Shown here one piece after another: positions 21,414-30,668 of a stretch of DNA of 64,000 bases. The DNA comes from Bradyrhizobium sp. SZCCT0153 (GTDB lineage Bacteria > Pseudomonadota > Alphaproteobacteria > Rhizobiales > Xanthobacteraceae). Position numbers and translations under genes: made by a program. The notes below the pieces were generated by a model. It had not been told where the DNA came from. It made no database searches and was given only the letters and a program-made list of their open reading frames with translations. The stretch lies in assembly GCF_018129995.1 (NCBI RefSeq), contig NZ_JAFCKS010000003.1:868001-932000 (forward strand), written 5' to 3'. Positions within the stretch are counted from its first letter, which is position 1, and each line of letters opens with the position of its first letter.

Positions 21414-22964
21414 TTGGCCGTTCGTTACTACGATTGGATCGCCCACCATCGCCGCCGGACACCTGATAAGGTTGCGGTGATCGATCTGGCGAGCGAGCGC
21501 CGCTTCACCTATGCGCAACTCGACGCCCGCATCTCGCGCCTCGCCTCCTTCCTGCGTCACACGCTGGAAGTCTCGCGCGGCGACCGCGTCGCGGTGCTGG
21601 CGCTGAACACCACCGATACGCTGGAGGTGCAGTTTGCCTGCGGCCGGCTAGGCGCGATCTTCGTGCCGCTGAACACGCGTCTCACCGTTCCCGAGCTTCA
21701 GTTCATCACCGGCGATTGCGCGCCGAAGGTGATGATCCACGACGTCGAGCTGGCCGAGACGGCGCTTGCCGTCGCAAAACTCTGCGGCATCGCGACCAGC
21801 CTGCTGCTCGGTCCCGGCGGGAGCTATGAAGCCGGCATCGCGGCCGCAAGACCGCTCGCGGCGATCGAGGAGGTCACGCTCGATGACGTCTCGACCATCA
21901 TGTACACGTCGGGCACCACTGGGCATCCGAAGGGCGCGACCATCACCCATGGCATGACCTTCTGGAACTGCGTCAATCTCGGCGGCCCGGCCTGCATCGG
22001 ACCGTCTTCGGTGCTGCTCACCGTGCTGCCGCTGTTCCACACCGGCGGACTCAATTGCTACACGAATCCGGTGCTGCATGCCGGCGGCACCGCGATGATC
22101 ATGCGCGCCTTCGATCCCGGCATGGCGCTCGGCCTGATCAACGATCCCGCGCAGGGCATCAACGCGTTCTTCGGCGTGCCCGCGAACTACCAGTTCATGG
22201 CGCAGCATCCGGCCTTCGCGACCACCGATCTCGGCCGATTGATCGTCGGCGGTGTCGGCGGCGCGCCGATGCCGGTGCCGCTGCTGAAAGCGTGGGAAGC
22301 GCGCGGCGTCGCGCTCCAGCAAGGCTACGGCATGACCGAGACCTCGCCGGCCGTGCTGGTGCTGGATCGCGAAGATGCCGCGCGCAAAGCCGGCTCCGCG
22401 GGCAAGCCGGTGCTGCACACGGAGGTCCGCATCGTGCGGCCCGATGGCAACGATGCCGATGTCGGCGAGCTCGGCGAGCTCTGGGTGAAGGGGCCGAACA
22501 TCACGCCCGGCTACTGGAACAGGCCGGAGGCCAACAAGACGTCCTTCACCGACGGCTGGCTGCACACCGGCGACGCAACGCGCGTCGACGAGGAAGGCTT
22601 CTACTACATCGTCGACCGCCGGAAGGACATGTACATCTCCGGCGGCGAGAACGTCTATCCGGCGGAGGTCGAGAACGTCCTGCACCAGCTCGACGCCATC
22701 GCCGAAGCCGCCGTGATCGGCATTCCCGATCCGCAATGGGGTGAAGTGGGCCTTGCCATTGTTGCGGTCAAGCCGGGACAAAAGCTGACCGAGGCCGATG
22801 TCATCGCGCATTGCGCGGCCAATCTGGCGCGTTTCAAATGCCCACGCCAGATCCGCTTCGTCAATGCGCTGCCACGCAACGCAACCGGCAAGATCCACAA
22901 ACCGACCTTGCGCAAGGAATTCTCGGCGGCCTCGGAAGTCGACAAGAAGGCCGCCAACGCCTGA
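21414..22964 (+). CDS. Long-chain-type acyl-CoA synthetase (ANL superfamily)
   Basis: 516 aa ligase forming acyl-CoA via acyl-AMP. It starts at TTG 21414 directly after a GAGGGAGGGA ribosome site. Key motifs: MYTSGTTGHPKGATITHG (P-loop), YGMTETSPA, GWLHTGDATRVDEEG, the hinge VDRRKDMYISGGENVYPAEV and the catalytic Lys in ATGKIHKPTL. It differs clearly from the synthetase at 4914. Divergent placement from two dehydrogenases and a carboxylase suggests it makes the first CoA ester of that pathway. A rho-independent terminator follows immediately. Confidence 0.93.
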   Translation: MAVRYYDWIAHHRRRTPDKVAVIDLASERRFTYAQLDARISRLASFLRHTLEVSRGDRVAVLALNTTDTLEVQFACGRLGAIFVPLNTRLTVPELQFITGDCAPKVMIHDVELAETALAVAKLCGIATSLLLGPGGSYEAGIAAARPLAAIEEVTLDDVSTIMYTSGTTGHPKGATITHGMTFWNCVNLGGPACIGPSSVLLTVLPLFHTGGLNCYTNPVLHAGGTAMIMRAFDPGMALGLINDPAQGINAFFGVPANYQFMAQHPAFATTDLGRLIVGGVGGAPMPVPLLKAWEARGVALQQGYGMTETSPAVLVLDREDAARKAGSAGKPVLHTEVRIVRPDGNDADVGELGELWVKGPNITPGYWNRPEANKTSFTDGWLHTGDATRVDEEGFYYIVDRRKDMYISGGENVYPAEVENVLHQLDAIAEAAVIGIPDPQWGEVGLAIVAVKPGQKLTEADVIAHCAANLARFKCPRQIRFVNALPRNATGKIHKPTLRKEFSAASEVDKKAANA

Positions 22965-22968
22965 TCGG

Positions 22969-22997
22969 AGCGCCCCTTGCGGGCGCTTTTCTTTTTT
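22969..22997 (+). terminator. Rho-independent terminator after acyl-CoA synthetase
   Basis: Stem AGCGCCC/GGGCGCT with a five-base loop followed by TTTTCTTTTTT, five bases after the stop codon. It separates the synthetase from the downstream binding-protein gene. Confidence 0.9.
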
Positions 22998-23042
22998 GCG
23001 TGCCTGCCCAGAAGAAACCCAAAGAAACCCCAAGGAATTTTC

Positions 23043-24263
23043 ATGAACAAGAAACTGACACTGCTTGCCGCAGCAACAGCGATGACGCTGCTTGCGACCC
23101 AATCCGCCCAGGCGCAAAAGAAATACGACACCGGCGTCACCGACACCGAGATCAAGATCGGCAACGTCGACGCCTATTCCGGTCCAGCTTCCGCCTACGG
23201 CGTCATCGGCAAGACCGAGGAAGCCTATTTCAAGATGATCAACGACCAGGGCGGCATCAACGGCCGCAAGATCACCTGGATCTCCTATGACGACGGCTAT
23301 TCGCCGCCCAAGACCGTGGAGCAGGTCCGCAAGCTGATCGAGAGCGACGAGGTATTTTTGATCTTCAACGCGCTGGGCACGCCGACCCAGACCGCCGTGC
23401 AGAAATATCACAACGCCAAGAAGGTGCCGCAGCTGTTCCTCGCCACCGGCGCCAGCAAGTGGAACGACCCCAAGAACTTCCCCTGGACCATGGGCTTCCA
23501 GCCCAGCTACCGGGTCGAGGCACAGATCTTCGCAAAATACATCCTGAAGGAGAAGCCGGACGCCAAGGTCGCGATCTTCTATGCCAACGACGATTTCGGC
23601 AAGGATTACCTCGCCGGCATCAAGGACGTGTTCGGCGACAAGGCATCGAAGCTGATCGTGGCCGAAGAGAGCTACGAAACCTCGGAGCCTTCGATCGACG
23701 CCCATATCGTCAAGCTCAAGGGCACCGGCGCCGATGTTTTCGTCAACATCGCGACCCCGAAGTTCGCGGCGCAGGCCATCAAGAAGATCGCGGAGCTGGA
23801 GTGGAAGCCGATGCACCTGATGACCGACGTCTCGGTGTCGATCGGTGCGGTGATGAAGCCCGCCGGCCTCGAGGCCTCCGAAGGCGTGCTGTCCGCCGGC
23901 TATCTGAAGGACGCGTCGGATCCGCAGTGGAAGGACGACGAGGGCATGAAGAAGTTCATGGTCTTCATCGACAAGTACATGCCCGGCGCGAACATTTCCG
24001 ACGCCAATCTCGTTTACGCCTATGCAGCAGCCCAGACGATGGTGCAGGTGCTGAAGCAGTCGGGCGACAACCTGACTCGTGAAAACGTGATGAAGCAGGC
24101 GGCCAGCCTCAAGGACTTCGTGCCCGACACGCTGATCCCGGGGATCAAGATCAACACCTCCGCCACGGACTTCGCGCCGATCGAGCAGCTCAAGATGTGG
24201 CGGTTCAAGAAGGGCCAGTGGGAGCTGTTCGGCGACATCATCACCGCCGAGACCGGAGGCTAG
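23043..24263 (+). CDS. Branched-chain amino acid-type (HAAT) ABC transporter substrate-binding protein
   Basis: Periplasmic Leu/Ile/Val-binding-protein-like receptor, 406 aa. The ATG at 23043 has AAGGA about six bases upstream and begins a Sec signal (MNKKLTLLAAATAMTLLATQ...AQA). The mature part shows GVTDTEIKIGNVDAYSGPAS, INDQGGINGRKI and YDDGYSPPKTVEQVRKLIE, the standard type I peri-binding fold start. No permease or ATPase gene accompanies it, so it must use a transporter encoded elsewhere. Strong terminators on both sides make it a single-gene unit. HAAT receptors next to acyl-CoA genes in rhizobia often bind aromatic or short organic acids; its ligand here is unknown. Confidence 0.92.
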   Translation: MNKKLTLLAAATAMTLLATQSAQAQKKYDTGVTDTEIKIGNVDAYSGPASAYGVIGKTEEAYFKMINDQGGINGRKITWISYDDGYSPPKTVEQVRKLIESDEVFLIFNALGTPTQTAVQKYHNAKKVPQLFLATGASKWNDPKNFPWTMGFQPSYRVEAQIFAKYILKEKPDAKVAIFYANDDFGKDYLAGIKDVFGDKASKLIVAEESYETSEPSIDAHIVKLKGTGADVFVNIATPKFAAQAIKKIAELEWKPMHLMTDVSVSIGAVMKPAGLEASEGVLSAGYLKDASDPQWKDDEGMKKFMVFIDKYMPGANISDANLVYAYAAAQTMVQVLKQSGDNLTRENVMKQAASLKDFVPDTLIPGIKINTSATDFAPIEQLKMWRFKKGQWELFGDIITAETGG

Positions 24264-24290
24264 CTCACCTCGATTGGACAGGTCTCAACG

Positions 24291-24319
24291 AAATAGCGGC
24301 CGAAAGGCCGCTATTTTTT
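24291..24319. terminator. Rho-independent terminator, probably bidirectional
   Basis: Perfect 11-bp stem AAATAGCGGCC/GGCCGCTATTT with a GAAA tetraloop and a T run on the plus strand (CTATTTTTTA). It lies between the convergent binding-protein and XRE-regulator genes. Confidence 0.93.
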
Positions 24320-24339
24320 ATGTGCGCTCGGCGGGCGAG

Positions 24340-25110
24340 CTATCCCGGCAGGAAGAGCGCAAAAGACTCGTCGATCGTGCGGCGCAAGTGACCGCGATAA
24401 AGCGCATGGTTGGCGTCATCAGGCGCGACCCGTCCCAGCGACGGCTTCGGGACATTCCTGAGCGGCACATAGGCGATCGGCGCAGCGATCGGCGTCAGCT
24501 GCGAGCCGGGCCCGGCGCGGAGCGTCGAGATGATGCCGTACATTTCGCCGGCAACCGTCGGCCGCGACACCGTGATCACGCGATGCTGTCCGTGCTTTAT
24601 GATGACGAGATAGATGAAGCCGGACTGATGCGGCACTGCGACCTCGCCGGTGTGCTCATAGGCGGCATCGGTTCGCTCACCTTCGCGGAACACCAGTGAC
24701 GAGACCCTCGGCTCCCAGACGATCTCGGTGCGGTAGGCGAAGATCGCGTCCTTGTCCCCGAACGACGGCCGCAGCGTGATGTAGACGTCCTCGAGCCAGG
24801 TCACCGCGCGATGGGCGTAGGAGCCAAGGCTGTCGGGCGCGACATCGCTTGCGGCCGGAGGCGTCATCACGACGACGCTTTTGCGCAAGGAGACGCCCAG
24901 CGCCTGCTCCAGCCGCACCGTCGTCGCCAGCGTGAACGGCCGCCGCCCGCCAAGGACCTTCTCCAGCGTCGACAGGCTGAGCTTGGCCTGCTCGGCCAGC
25001 GCTTGCCGGGAGATCCGGCGTCTGGCGAGTTCCTCGCGAATAGTCTCCGCGACCTCGCGGCTCTGCTCGTCCGAGAGCTGCTTGTCGGTGAATTTGTCCT
25101 GCATCTGCAT
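24340..25110 (-). CDS. XRE-family helix-turn-helix transcriptional regulator with C-terminal ligand-like domain
   Basis: 256 aa from ATG 25110 (an alternative ATG lies six bases inside). Residues about 20-75 form a Cro/C1 helix-turn-helix (SRQALAEQAKLSLSTLEKVL). The remaining ~170 residues form a mostly beta domain (SLVFREGERTDAAYEHTGEV, VITVSRPTVAGEMYGIIS) that I do not recognise but which recurs in alphaproteobacterial regulators. It is divergent from the sortase-target gene with 185 bases between the two starts, so it is a candidate regulator of that pair. Confidence 0.8.
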   Translation of the reverse strand: MQMQDKFTDKQLSDEQSREVAETIREELARRRISRQALAEQAKLSLSTLEKVLGGRRPFTLATTVRLEQALGVSLRKSVVVMTPPAASDVAPDSLGSYAHRAVTWLEDVYITLRPSFGDKDAIFAYRTEIVWEPRVSSLVFREGERTDAAYEHTGEVAVPHQSGFIYLVIIKHGQHRVITVSRPTVAGEMYGIISTLRAGPGSQLTPIAAPIAYVPLRNVPKPSLGRVAPDDANHALYRGHLRRTIDESFALFLPG

Positions 25111-25295
25111 CGTGGCCCTGCTCCAGGACGGCCATCCTAGCAGGGCGGACAAACCAGCACAAAACCGCACCTGGCCATCCCGGCGGCGGCCGATCCAGGC
25201 CGGCCGCGGCGGAACATTGCCGATCATTCTGCTCGCGAAATCGCCCGCTCCCGACCGATGCTCTGCAACGTCAAACACCTTCGGGAGCAAGCCAA

Positions 25296-27557
25296 ATGGA
25301 CAATTACGACGCGGTCGACAGCAACGAACACCCCTGGCTGGGCAGACTCATTGTGGTCGGACTGTTCCTTCTGGCGCAGGGCATCGCGGTGATGCTGGTC
25401 GCCTTCGTGGCCCTGCTGGTGAGCTTCGAGCCGGGCTGGTCGGCGACGACGGAGCAGGCCAGCCTGCTCCAGCCCCGCGATGCCCGATCCGGCACCCTCC
25501 TCCTCAAAGAAGACGGCGCCACCATCGAAGCGATCCGCCTCGGCATCGATATCGACGTCACGGTCTCCGGCCCGACGTTGCGCGCCCGCGTCACGCAGGT
25601 ATTCCGCAACCCGACCAAGGACTGGGTCGAGGCGACCTATGTCTATCCGCTTCCCACCGGCGGGGCCGTCGATACGCTGAAGATGGTGGTCGGCGACCGC
25701 GTCATCGTCGGCGACATCAAGGAGCGGCAGCAAGCGCGCGTGATCTACGAAGAGGCGCGACGCGCCGGCCAGAAGGCCGCGCTCACCGAGCAGGAGCGGC
25801 CGAACATCTTCACCAACTCGGTCGCCAATATCGGCCCCGGCGAAACCGTGCTGGTGCAGATCGAATATCAGGAGCCGGTGCAGCAATCCGCCAACGAATA
25901 TTCGCTGCGCCTGCCGCTGGTGGTCGGGCCACGCTACAATCCGGCGCCGATCGTGCAGAGCGTCGACTTCCGCAACGATGGCTCCGGCTGGGGCGCGACG
26001 ACGTCGGACCCGGTGCCGGACCGCAACCGCATCTCGCCGCCGGTGCTGGATCCTGCCCGGAATGCGCCGGTCAATCCGACCAGCATCACGGTGCGCCTGA
26101 AGGCCGGGTTTGCGCTGGGTGAGGTCAAGAGCCCTCACCATAACGTCAAGATCGAGAGCCCGGACAGCACGACACGAATCGTCACGCTCTCCGACGGCAT
26201 TGTCCCCGCCGACCGCGATTTCGAGCTGACCTGGAAACCGGCCGCGGAGAAGGCGCCGTCGGTCGGCCTGTTCCGCGAGCATGTCGGCGATGCCGACTAT
26301 TTGCTCGCTTTCGTTACACCGCCCACCACCGAGCAGGCGACCCAGAAGCCGCTCCCGCGCGAAGTCGTGTTCGTGATCGACAATTCCGGCTCGATGGGCG
26401 GAACGTCGATCGTACAGGCCAAGGCCAGCCTCACTTATGCGCTCGCTCGTCTCCAGCCGACCGATCATTTCAACGTCATTCGCTTCGACGACACCATGGA
26501 CGTGCTGTTTCCGACCTCGGTGCCGGCGGATGGCACGCATGTCCGCGAGGCGACTTCGTTCGTCGATGCGCTGCAGGCGCGTGGCGGCACCGAGATGGTG
26601 CCGGCGATGCGTGCAGCGCTGACCGACAAGCTCGGCGACACCAGCATGGTTCGCCAGGTCGTGTTCCTGACCGACGGCGCCATCGGCAATGAGCAGCAAT
26701 TGTTCGAAACGATCACGGCGATGCGCGGCCGCTCACGTGTGTTCATGGTCGGCATCGGCTCCGCGCCCAACACCTACCTGATGACGCGCGCCGCCGAGCT
26801 CGGCCGCGGTGCCTTCACCCATATCGGCTCCGTCGAGCAGGTCGAGGAACGCATGCGCGGTCTGTTCGCCAAGCTGGAGAACCCGGCGGTGACCGGCCTC
26901 AGTGTAAGGTTCTCCGAAGCCAAGGCCGACGTGACACCGGCGATCATTCCGGATGTCTATCGCGACGAGCCGCTGGTGCTGGCGGCAAAACTCGACAAGC
27001 TCGCGGGCTCGATCGAGATCAAGGGACGCGTCGGCGACCGTCCGTGGTCGGTGACGCTGCCGCTGCAGAGCGCAGCCGAAGGCAAGGGCCCGTCGAAGCT
27101 GTGGGCGAAGCGCAAGATCGGCGACGCCGAAGTGGCGCGCACCATACGGGAACTCACGCCGGAGCAGGCCGACAAGGCGATCCTGGCGCTGGCGCTCGAC
27201 CATCAGATCGTCACGCGACTGACGAGCCTCGTCGCGGTCGACAAGACGCCGAGCCGTCCCGAAGGCGAGCCGCTCAGGCTCAGCGAATTGCCGATCAACC
27301 TGCCGGCCGGCTGGGACTTCGAGAAGGTCTTTGGCGAGCGGCCGCAGGTGCCGGATCAGTTGCGCGAGCGCCATGCCGATGCGCGCAATCAACCGACGGC
27401 AAGGCGGCCGACACCAGCTTCACCCGATGCGATCCGTCTGCCCAAGACCGCAACCTCGGCCGAGCTGAAGATGATCGCAGGCCTGGTCCTGATCGTGCTT
27501 GCCCTGGTCCTGTTCGTGTTCAACCGGCGTCAGACCTTGCTCACTGACGCCGCTTGA
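25296..27557 (+). CDS. VIT and VWA domain protein with C-terminal LPKTA sorting signal (Gram-negative sortase target)
   Basis: 753 aa membrane/surface protein. N-terminal hydrophobic segment (about 17-43) acts as signal/anchor. The VIT domain (about 60-190) carries ARVIYEEARRAGQKAALTEQ and RPNIFTNSVANIGPGE. The VWA domain (about 360-540) has the metal-site residues in VFVIDNSGSMGG, the Thr of GGTEM and LTDGAIGNE. The end is a sorting signal: LPKTA at 715-719, a hydrophobic helix (about 726-743) and basic NRR tail. A sortase gene follows at 27657. The architecture equals the 'marine proteobacterial sortase target' family; the usual motif ends in Gly (LPxTG), here Ala. ATG 25296 has GGGAG upstream. 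Confidence 0.9.
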   Translation: MDNYDAVDSNEHPWLGRLIVVGLFLLAQGIAVMLVAFVALLVSFEPGWSATTEQASLLQPRDARSGTLLLKEDGATIEAIRLGIDIDVTVSGPTLRARVTQVFRNPTKDWVEATYVYPLPTGGAVDTLKMVVGDRVIVGDIKERQQARVIYEEARRAGQKAALTEQERPNIFTNSVANIGPGETVLVQIEYQEPVQQSANEYSLRLPLVVGPRYNPAPIVQSVDFRNDGSGWGATTSDPVPDRNRISPPVLDPARNAPVNPTSITVRLKAGFALGEVKSPHHNVKIESPDSTTRIVTLSDGIVPADRDFELTWKPAAEKAPSVGLFREHVGDADYLLAFVTPPTTEQATQKPLPREVVFVIDNSGSMGGTSIVQAKASLTYALARLQPTDHFNVIRFDDTMDVLFPTSVPADGTHVREATSFVDALQARGGTEMVPAMRAALTDKLGDTSMVRQVVFLTDGAIGNEQQLFETITAMRGRSRVFMVGIGSAPNTYLMTRAAELGRGAFTHIGSVEQVEERMRGLFAKLENPAVTGLSVRFSEAKADVTPAIIPDVYRDEPLVLAAKLDKLAGSIEIKGRVGDRPWSVTLPLQSAAEGKGPSKLWAKRKIGDAEVARTIRELTPEQADKAILALALDHQIVTRLTSLVAVDKTPSRPEGEPLRLSELPINLPAGWDFEKVFGERPQVPDQLRERHADARNQPTARRPTPASPDAIRLPKTATSAELKMIAGLVLIVLALVLFVFNRRQTLLTDAA

Positions 27558-27585
27558 GAGAGGAGCCCCCCAAACTCCTCTGTTA

Positions 27586-27632
27586 GCGCGCGCGGCTGCC
27601 CGTCCCACACCAACGGCCGCGCGCGCCTTTTT
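27586..27632 (+). terminator. GC-rich rho-independent terminator or attenuator between sortase target and sortase
   Basis: GCGCGCGCGGC (27586-27596) pairs with GCCGCGCGCGC (27616-27626), followed by CTTTTTC. Lying between two genes that clearly belong together, it would make the target protein in excess over the sortase. Confidence 0.85.
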
Positions 27633-27656
27633 CGAAATGACGAACGAGAGACACCG

Positions 27657-28232
27657 ATGACCCGCTTCGTCTCTCCCCTGGTCCTGGCGCTGATAGGCAT
27701 CCTCCTGTTCGGCGACGGCGCCTACATCCACGCCAAGGCCTGGCTCGCGCAGGTGCTGCTGCAGCGCGCGTTCGACAGGAGTGTTGCGACCGGCGAAGTG
27801 GTCAAGCCATGGTCATGGGCCGACACCTGGCCCGTCGCGCGGATCGAGGTAAAGCGGATCGGCGCCAGCGCGATCGTGCTGGAAGGCACGAGCGGCCAGG
27901 CGCTCGCTTTCGGTCCCGGCCATATCCTCCAAACGGCTGACGCGGGCGAGCGCGGTGTTGCCGTCTATGCCGGCCATCGCGACACGCATTTCCGTTTCCT
28001 GCGAAACGTCGCCATCGGAGATATCATCGAGATCACCCGTCGCGACGGTAGGCAGTTCCGCTATCGCGCGGACGCCTCGGCCATCGTCCGCTTCGATGAA
28101 TCCGGCATCGATCCCACGGCGCAGGATTTCCAACTCGTGCTCACCACGTGCTGGCCGTTCGAGGCGGTGACGCCCGGGCCCGAACGTTATGTCCTGCATG
28201 GCGTCCTGATTGGCGTCGATAAAGATGAATAA
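27657..28232 (+). CDS. Class GN-type sortase (proteobacterial), dedicated to the upstream VIT/VWA protein
   Basis: Membrane-anchored cysteine transpeptidase, 191 aa. An N-terminal helix (SPLVLALIGILLFGDGAYIH) anchors it. The catalytic triad is visible: His107 in YAGHRDTHF, Cys165 in VLTTCWPF and Arg177 in GPERYVLHG, in the spacing of the sortase fold. Size and LTTCWPFEA/GPERYV match the marine proteobacterial sortase family that always pairs with a VIT/VWA substrate, as here. It would cleave LPKTA between Thr and Ala; the acceptor nucleophile in Gram-negatives is unknown. The gene sits 25 bases after an intergenic terminator. Confidence 0.92.
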   Translation: MTRFVSPLVLALIGILLFGDGAYIHAKAWLAQVLLQRAFDRSVATGEVVKPWSWADTWPVARIEVKRIGASAIVLEGTSGQALAFGPGHILQTADAGERGVAVYAGHRDTHFRFLRNVAIGDIIEITRRDGRQFRYRADASAIVRFDESGIDPTAQDFQLVLTTCWPFEAVTPGPERYVLHGVLIGVDKDE

Positions 28233-28346
28233 GTGCGATGCATCGCTCATTCCATCACGCGGCATACCATGTGGTTGCCAGTCCGAAGAACTCGCCATAG
28301 AACAGAGTGACGCACCGCCAACAAGAACAACAGGTGAGGTCACGCC

Positions 28347-30566
28347 ATGGAAGCTCGCGTATCTGCTGCGTCCGGTTCTTCGCGCCCATGGTCTCCAACG
28401 CCCGACGCCAGCGACATCGTCAAGGGCATCCACGCCATGCTGCACCCGCACAACATCGTGCTGGTGGGCGCGACCGACAAGCCCGGCAACTATGCCGAGC
28501 GCATCTGGAACAATCTGGTCAAATACGGCTTCGAGGGCGGACTCTATCCGGTCAATGCCAAGCGAGAGACCATCTGGGGCGTCCCCTGCTTCAAGGATTT
28601 TGCCAGCCTCCCGGAGAAGCCAGATCACGTGCTGGTGCTGGTGCCGGCGCGCTTTGCGGTGCAAGTGATCCGCGATGCCGCAGCGGCCGGCGCGCGCTCG
28701 GCCACCATCGTCACCTCGGGCTTCAGCGAGTTGCAGGATGAGGAGAGCCAGAAGCTCGCGGCCGAACTGCAGGCGGCCGTGCGCGAGACGGGCCTGGCCG
28801 TCACCGGCCCGAATTGCCTCGGCAATCTGAGCGCAGGCGAAAAGCTCTTCACCAATATCGACGACCGGATCGTCACCATGGAACAGGGCGCGGTGGCGAT
28901 CGCCGGACAATCCGGCGCCATCGTCATGGCGATCCGCCAGGCGCTGGAGGATCGCGGCGTCGGGGTGGGCTACATGGTGACAACCGGCAACGAAGCCGGC
29001 CTCGAGACGCCGGACCTGATGCGCTATTTCGCAGAGGATCCGAGCATCAAGGTGATCGTCGTCTATCTCGAGGGCGTGCGCAACACCAAGGCGTTCCGGG
29101 AGGCCTGCAAGGCTGCACGTGCCGCGAGCAAGCCGGTGATCGCGCTCAAGCTCGGCGCGTCCGAGGGAGGCCGCGCGGCGGCGATGGCGCACACCGGAGC
29201 GCTCGCAGGCTCGATCGAGACATTCGATGCCGTTGCAACGCGCGAGGGCGTGATCCGGGTTGGCGGGCTCGACGAACTGATCGAGACCACCGAATGCTTC
29301 GTTCACTCTGTCGTGCCCAAAGGCGACCGGCTCGCCGCGGTCACGCTGTCCGGCGGCAAGCGCGGCATGCTGATCGATGCCTTCTACGCGGAAGATCTGA
29401 ACTTCGCGCCGCTGAGCACGCATGTCAGCTCGGAGCTTGCGAAAATGCTCGGGCCAGGCTCGATCGTCGGCAATCCGCTCGACGCCGGCTTTGCCGCGGT
29501 GGTCGATCCCTCCGTCTACATGAAGTCGATCGAGCTGATGATCGAGGATCCCGATATCGACATCGTCATCATCGATGCCGAACTGCCGAAAGCGCCGCAC
29601 GAGCTGCGTGAGCGCAATCTGCGCATCGTCAACGAGATGGCGAGCCGGGCCGGTAAGCCGGTGATCTACATCAGCGCGATGTCGATCGGCTTCACCGAGT
29701 TCACCAAGTCCCTGCGCAAATCGCTGCCGCATCTTGCAGTGATGCAGGGCATGGACCGCGCGGTGACCGCGATCAGGTCGCTGCTTGCCTATGCCAAGCT
29801 TCGCAAGGAGGTGCCTGACATCGCCTCGAGCTCAAAGCCTGCCGCGCGTGCCGTGCTGGAGAAGGCGCTGAGATCGGCAACCGGCGCCGCGCTCGACGAG
29901 GTCGCCTCGAAGAAGCTCCTGAAAGCCTACGGCATCCCGATCTCGAAGGAGGCGATCGCGCAGACGGCAGCCGAGGCCGTGAAGATCGCCAAGCAGATCG
30001 GCTTCCCGGTCGTGGCAAAACTCGTCAGCGCCGAGATCCTGCACAAATCCGACATCGGCGGCGTGGTGCTGAATCTCACCACCGCGGCCGAGGTGAAGAA
30101 GGCGTTCAGCGACATCACCGCGCGCGTGAACAAGCTGAAGGGCAAGCCGAAGCTCGACGGCATCCTGATCGCGCAGCAGGTCAAGGCCGATCTCGAGCTC
30201 GTGGTCGGCGCCTCGCTCGATGCCGAGATGGGTCCGGTCGTGCTGTTCGGCACCGGCGGCATCGACATCGAGCTGATGAAGGACGTGGCGCTCGCCGGAG
30301 CGCCGCTGGACGAGGCCGAAGCGCGACTCCTGATCGGTCGCACCAAGGCCGGTATCAAGATGCGCGGCTATCGCGGCAAGCCGGCCTTGCACGAGGCTTC
30401 CGCCGTGAAGGCGCTGGTCGGCCTGTCCAATTTGATCGCGGATGCCGGCGACCGGATCGCCTCGATCGACATCAATCCGTTCCTGATCAATGCCAGGACG
30501 GGCGTCGCCGTCGATGCCCTCATCGTCCTGAACAATGCCGCGGCAAAGCGTGCGGCCGGACATTGA
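28347..30566 (+). CDS. NDP-forming acyl-CoA synthetase (acetate-CoA ligase family), fused alpha-beta
   Basis: Reversible acyl-CoA + ADP + Pi to acid + CoA + ATP, 739 aa single chain. Order: CoA-binding Rossmann domain (HNIVLVGATDKPGNYAERIW), succinyl-CoA-ligase-like flavodoxin domains with the phospho-His in MAHTGALAGS, and a C-terminal ATP-grasp domain (KLVSAEILHKSDIGGVVLNL; FGTGGIDIELMKDVALAGAP). ATG 28347 is preceded by AGGTGA. It stands alone between the sortase gene and an MCE gene. Family members in proteobacteria act on varied acids; substrate not determinable. Confidence 0.92.
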   Translation: MEARVSAASGSSRPWSPTPDASDIVKGIHAMLHPHNIVLVGATDKPGNYAERIWNNLVKYGFEGGLYPVNAKRETIWGVPCFKDFASLPEKPDHVLVLVPARFAVQVIRDAAAAGARSATIVTSGFSELQDEESQKLAAELQAAVRETGLAVTGPNCLGNLSAGEKLFTNIDDRIVTMEQGAVAIAGQSGAIVMAIRQALEDRGVGVGYMVTTGNEAGLETPDLMRYFAEDPSIKVIVVYLEGVRNTKAFREACKAARAASKPVIALKLGASEGGRAAAMAHTGALAGSIETFDAVATREGVIRVGGLDELIETTECFVHSVVPKGDRLAAVTLSGGKRGMLIDAFYAEDLNFAPLSTHVSSELAKMLGPGSIVGNPLDAGFAAVVDPSVYMKSIELMIEDPDIDIVIIDAELPKAPHELRERNLRIVNEMASRAGKPVIYISAMSIGFTEFTKSLRKSLPHLAVMQGMDRAVTAIRSLLAYAKLRKEVPDIASSSKPAARAVLEKALRSATGAALDEVASKKLLKAYGIPISKEAIAQTAAEAVKIAKQIGFPVVAKLVSAEILHKSDIGGVVLNLTTAAEVKKAFSDITARVNKLKGKPKLDGILIAQQVKADLELVVGASLDAEMGPVVLFGTGGIDIELMKDVALAGAPLDEAEARLLIGRTKAGIKMRGYRGKPALHEASAVKALVGLSNLIADAGDRIASIDINPFLINARTGVAVDALIVLNNAAAKRAAGH

Positions 30567-30668
30567 CGTCGCGGAAGGCGGGTTACGCTTCCCTAACCTG
30601 CCTTACCTAGAATCGCGGCCATTCGGGCTCCTTCCAACTTTCCTGCTTTGGCCGTAGAATCGCCCCTG

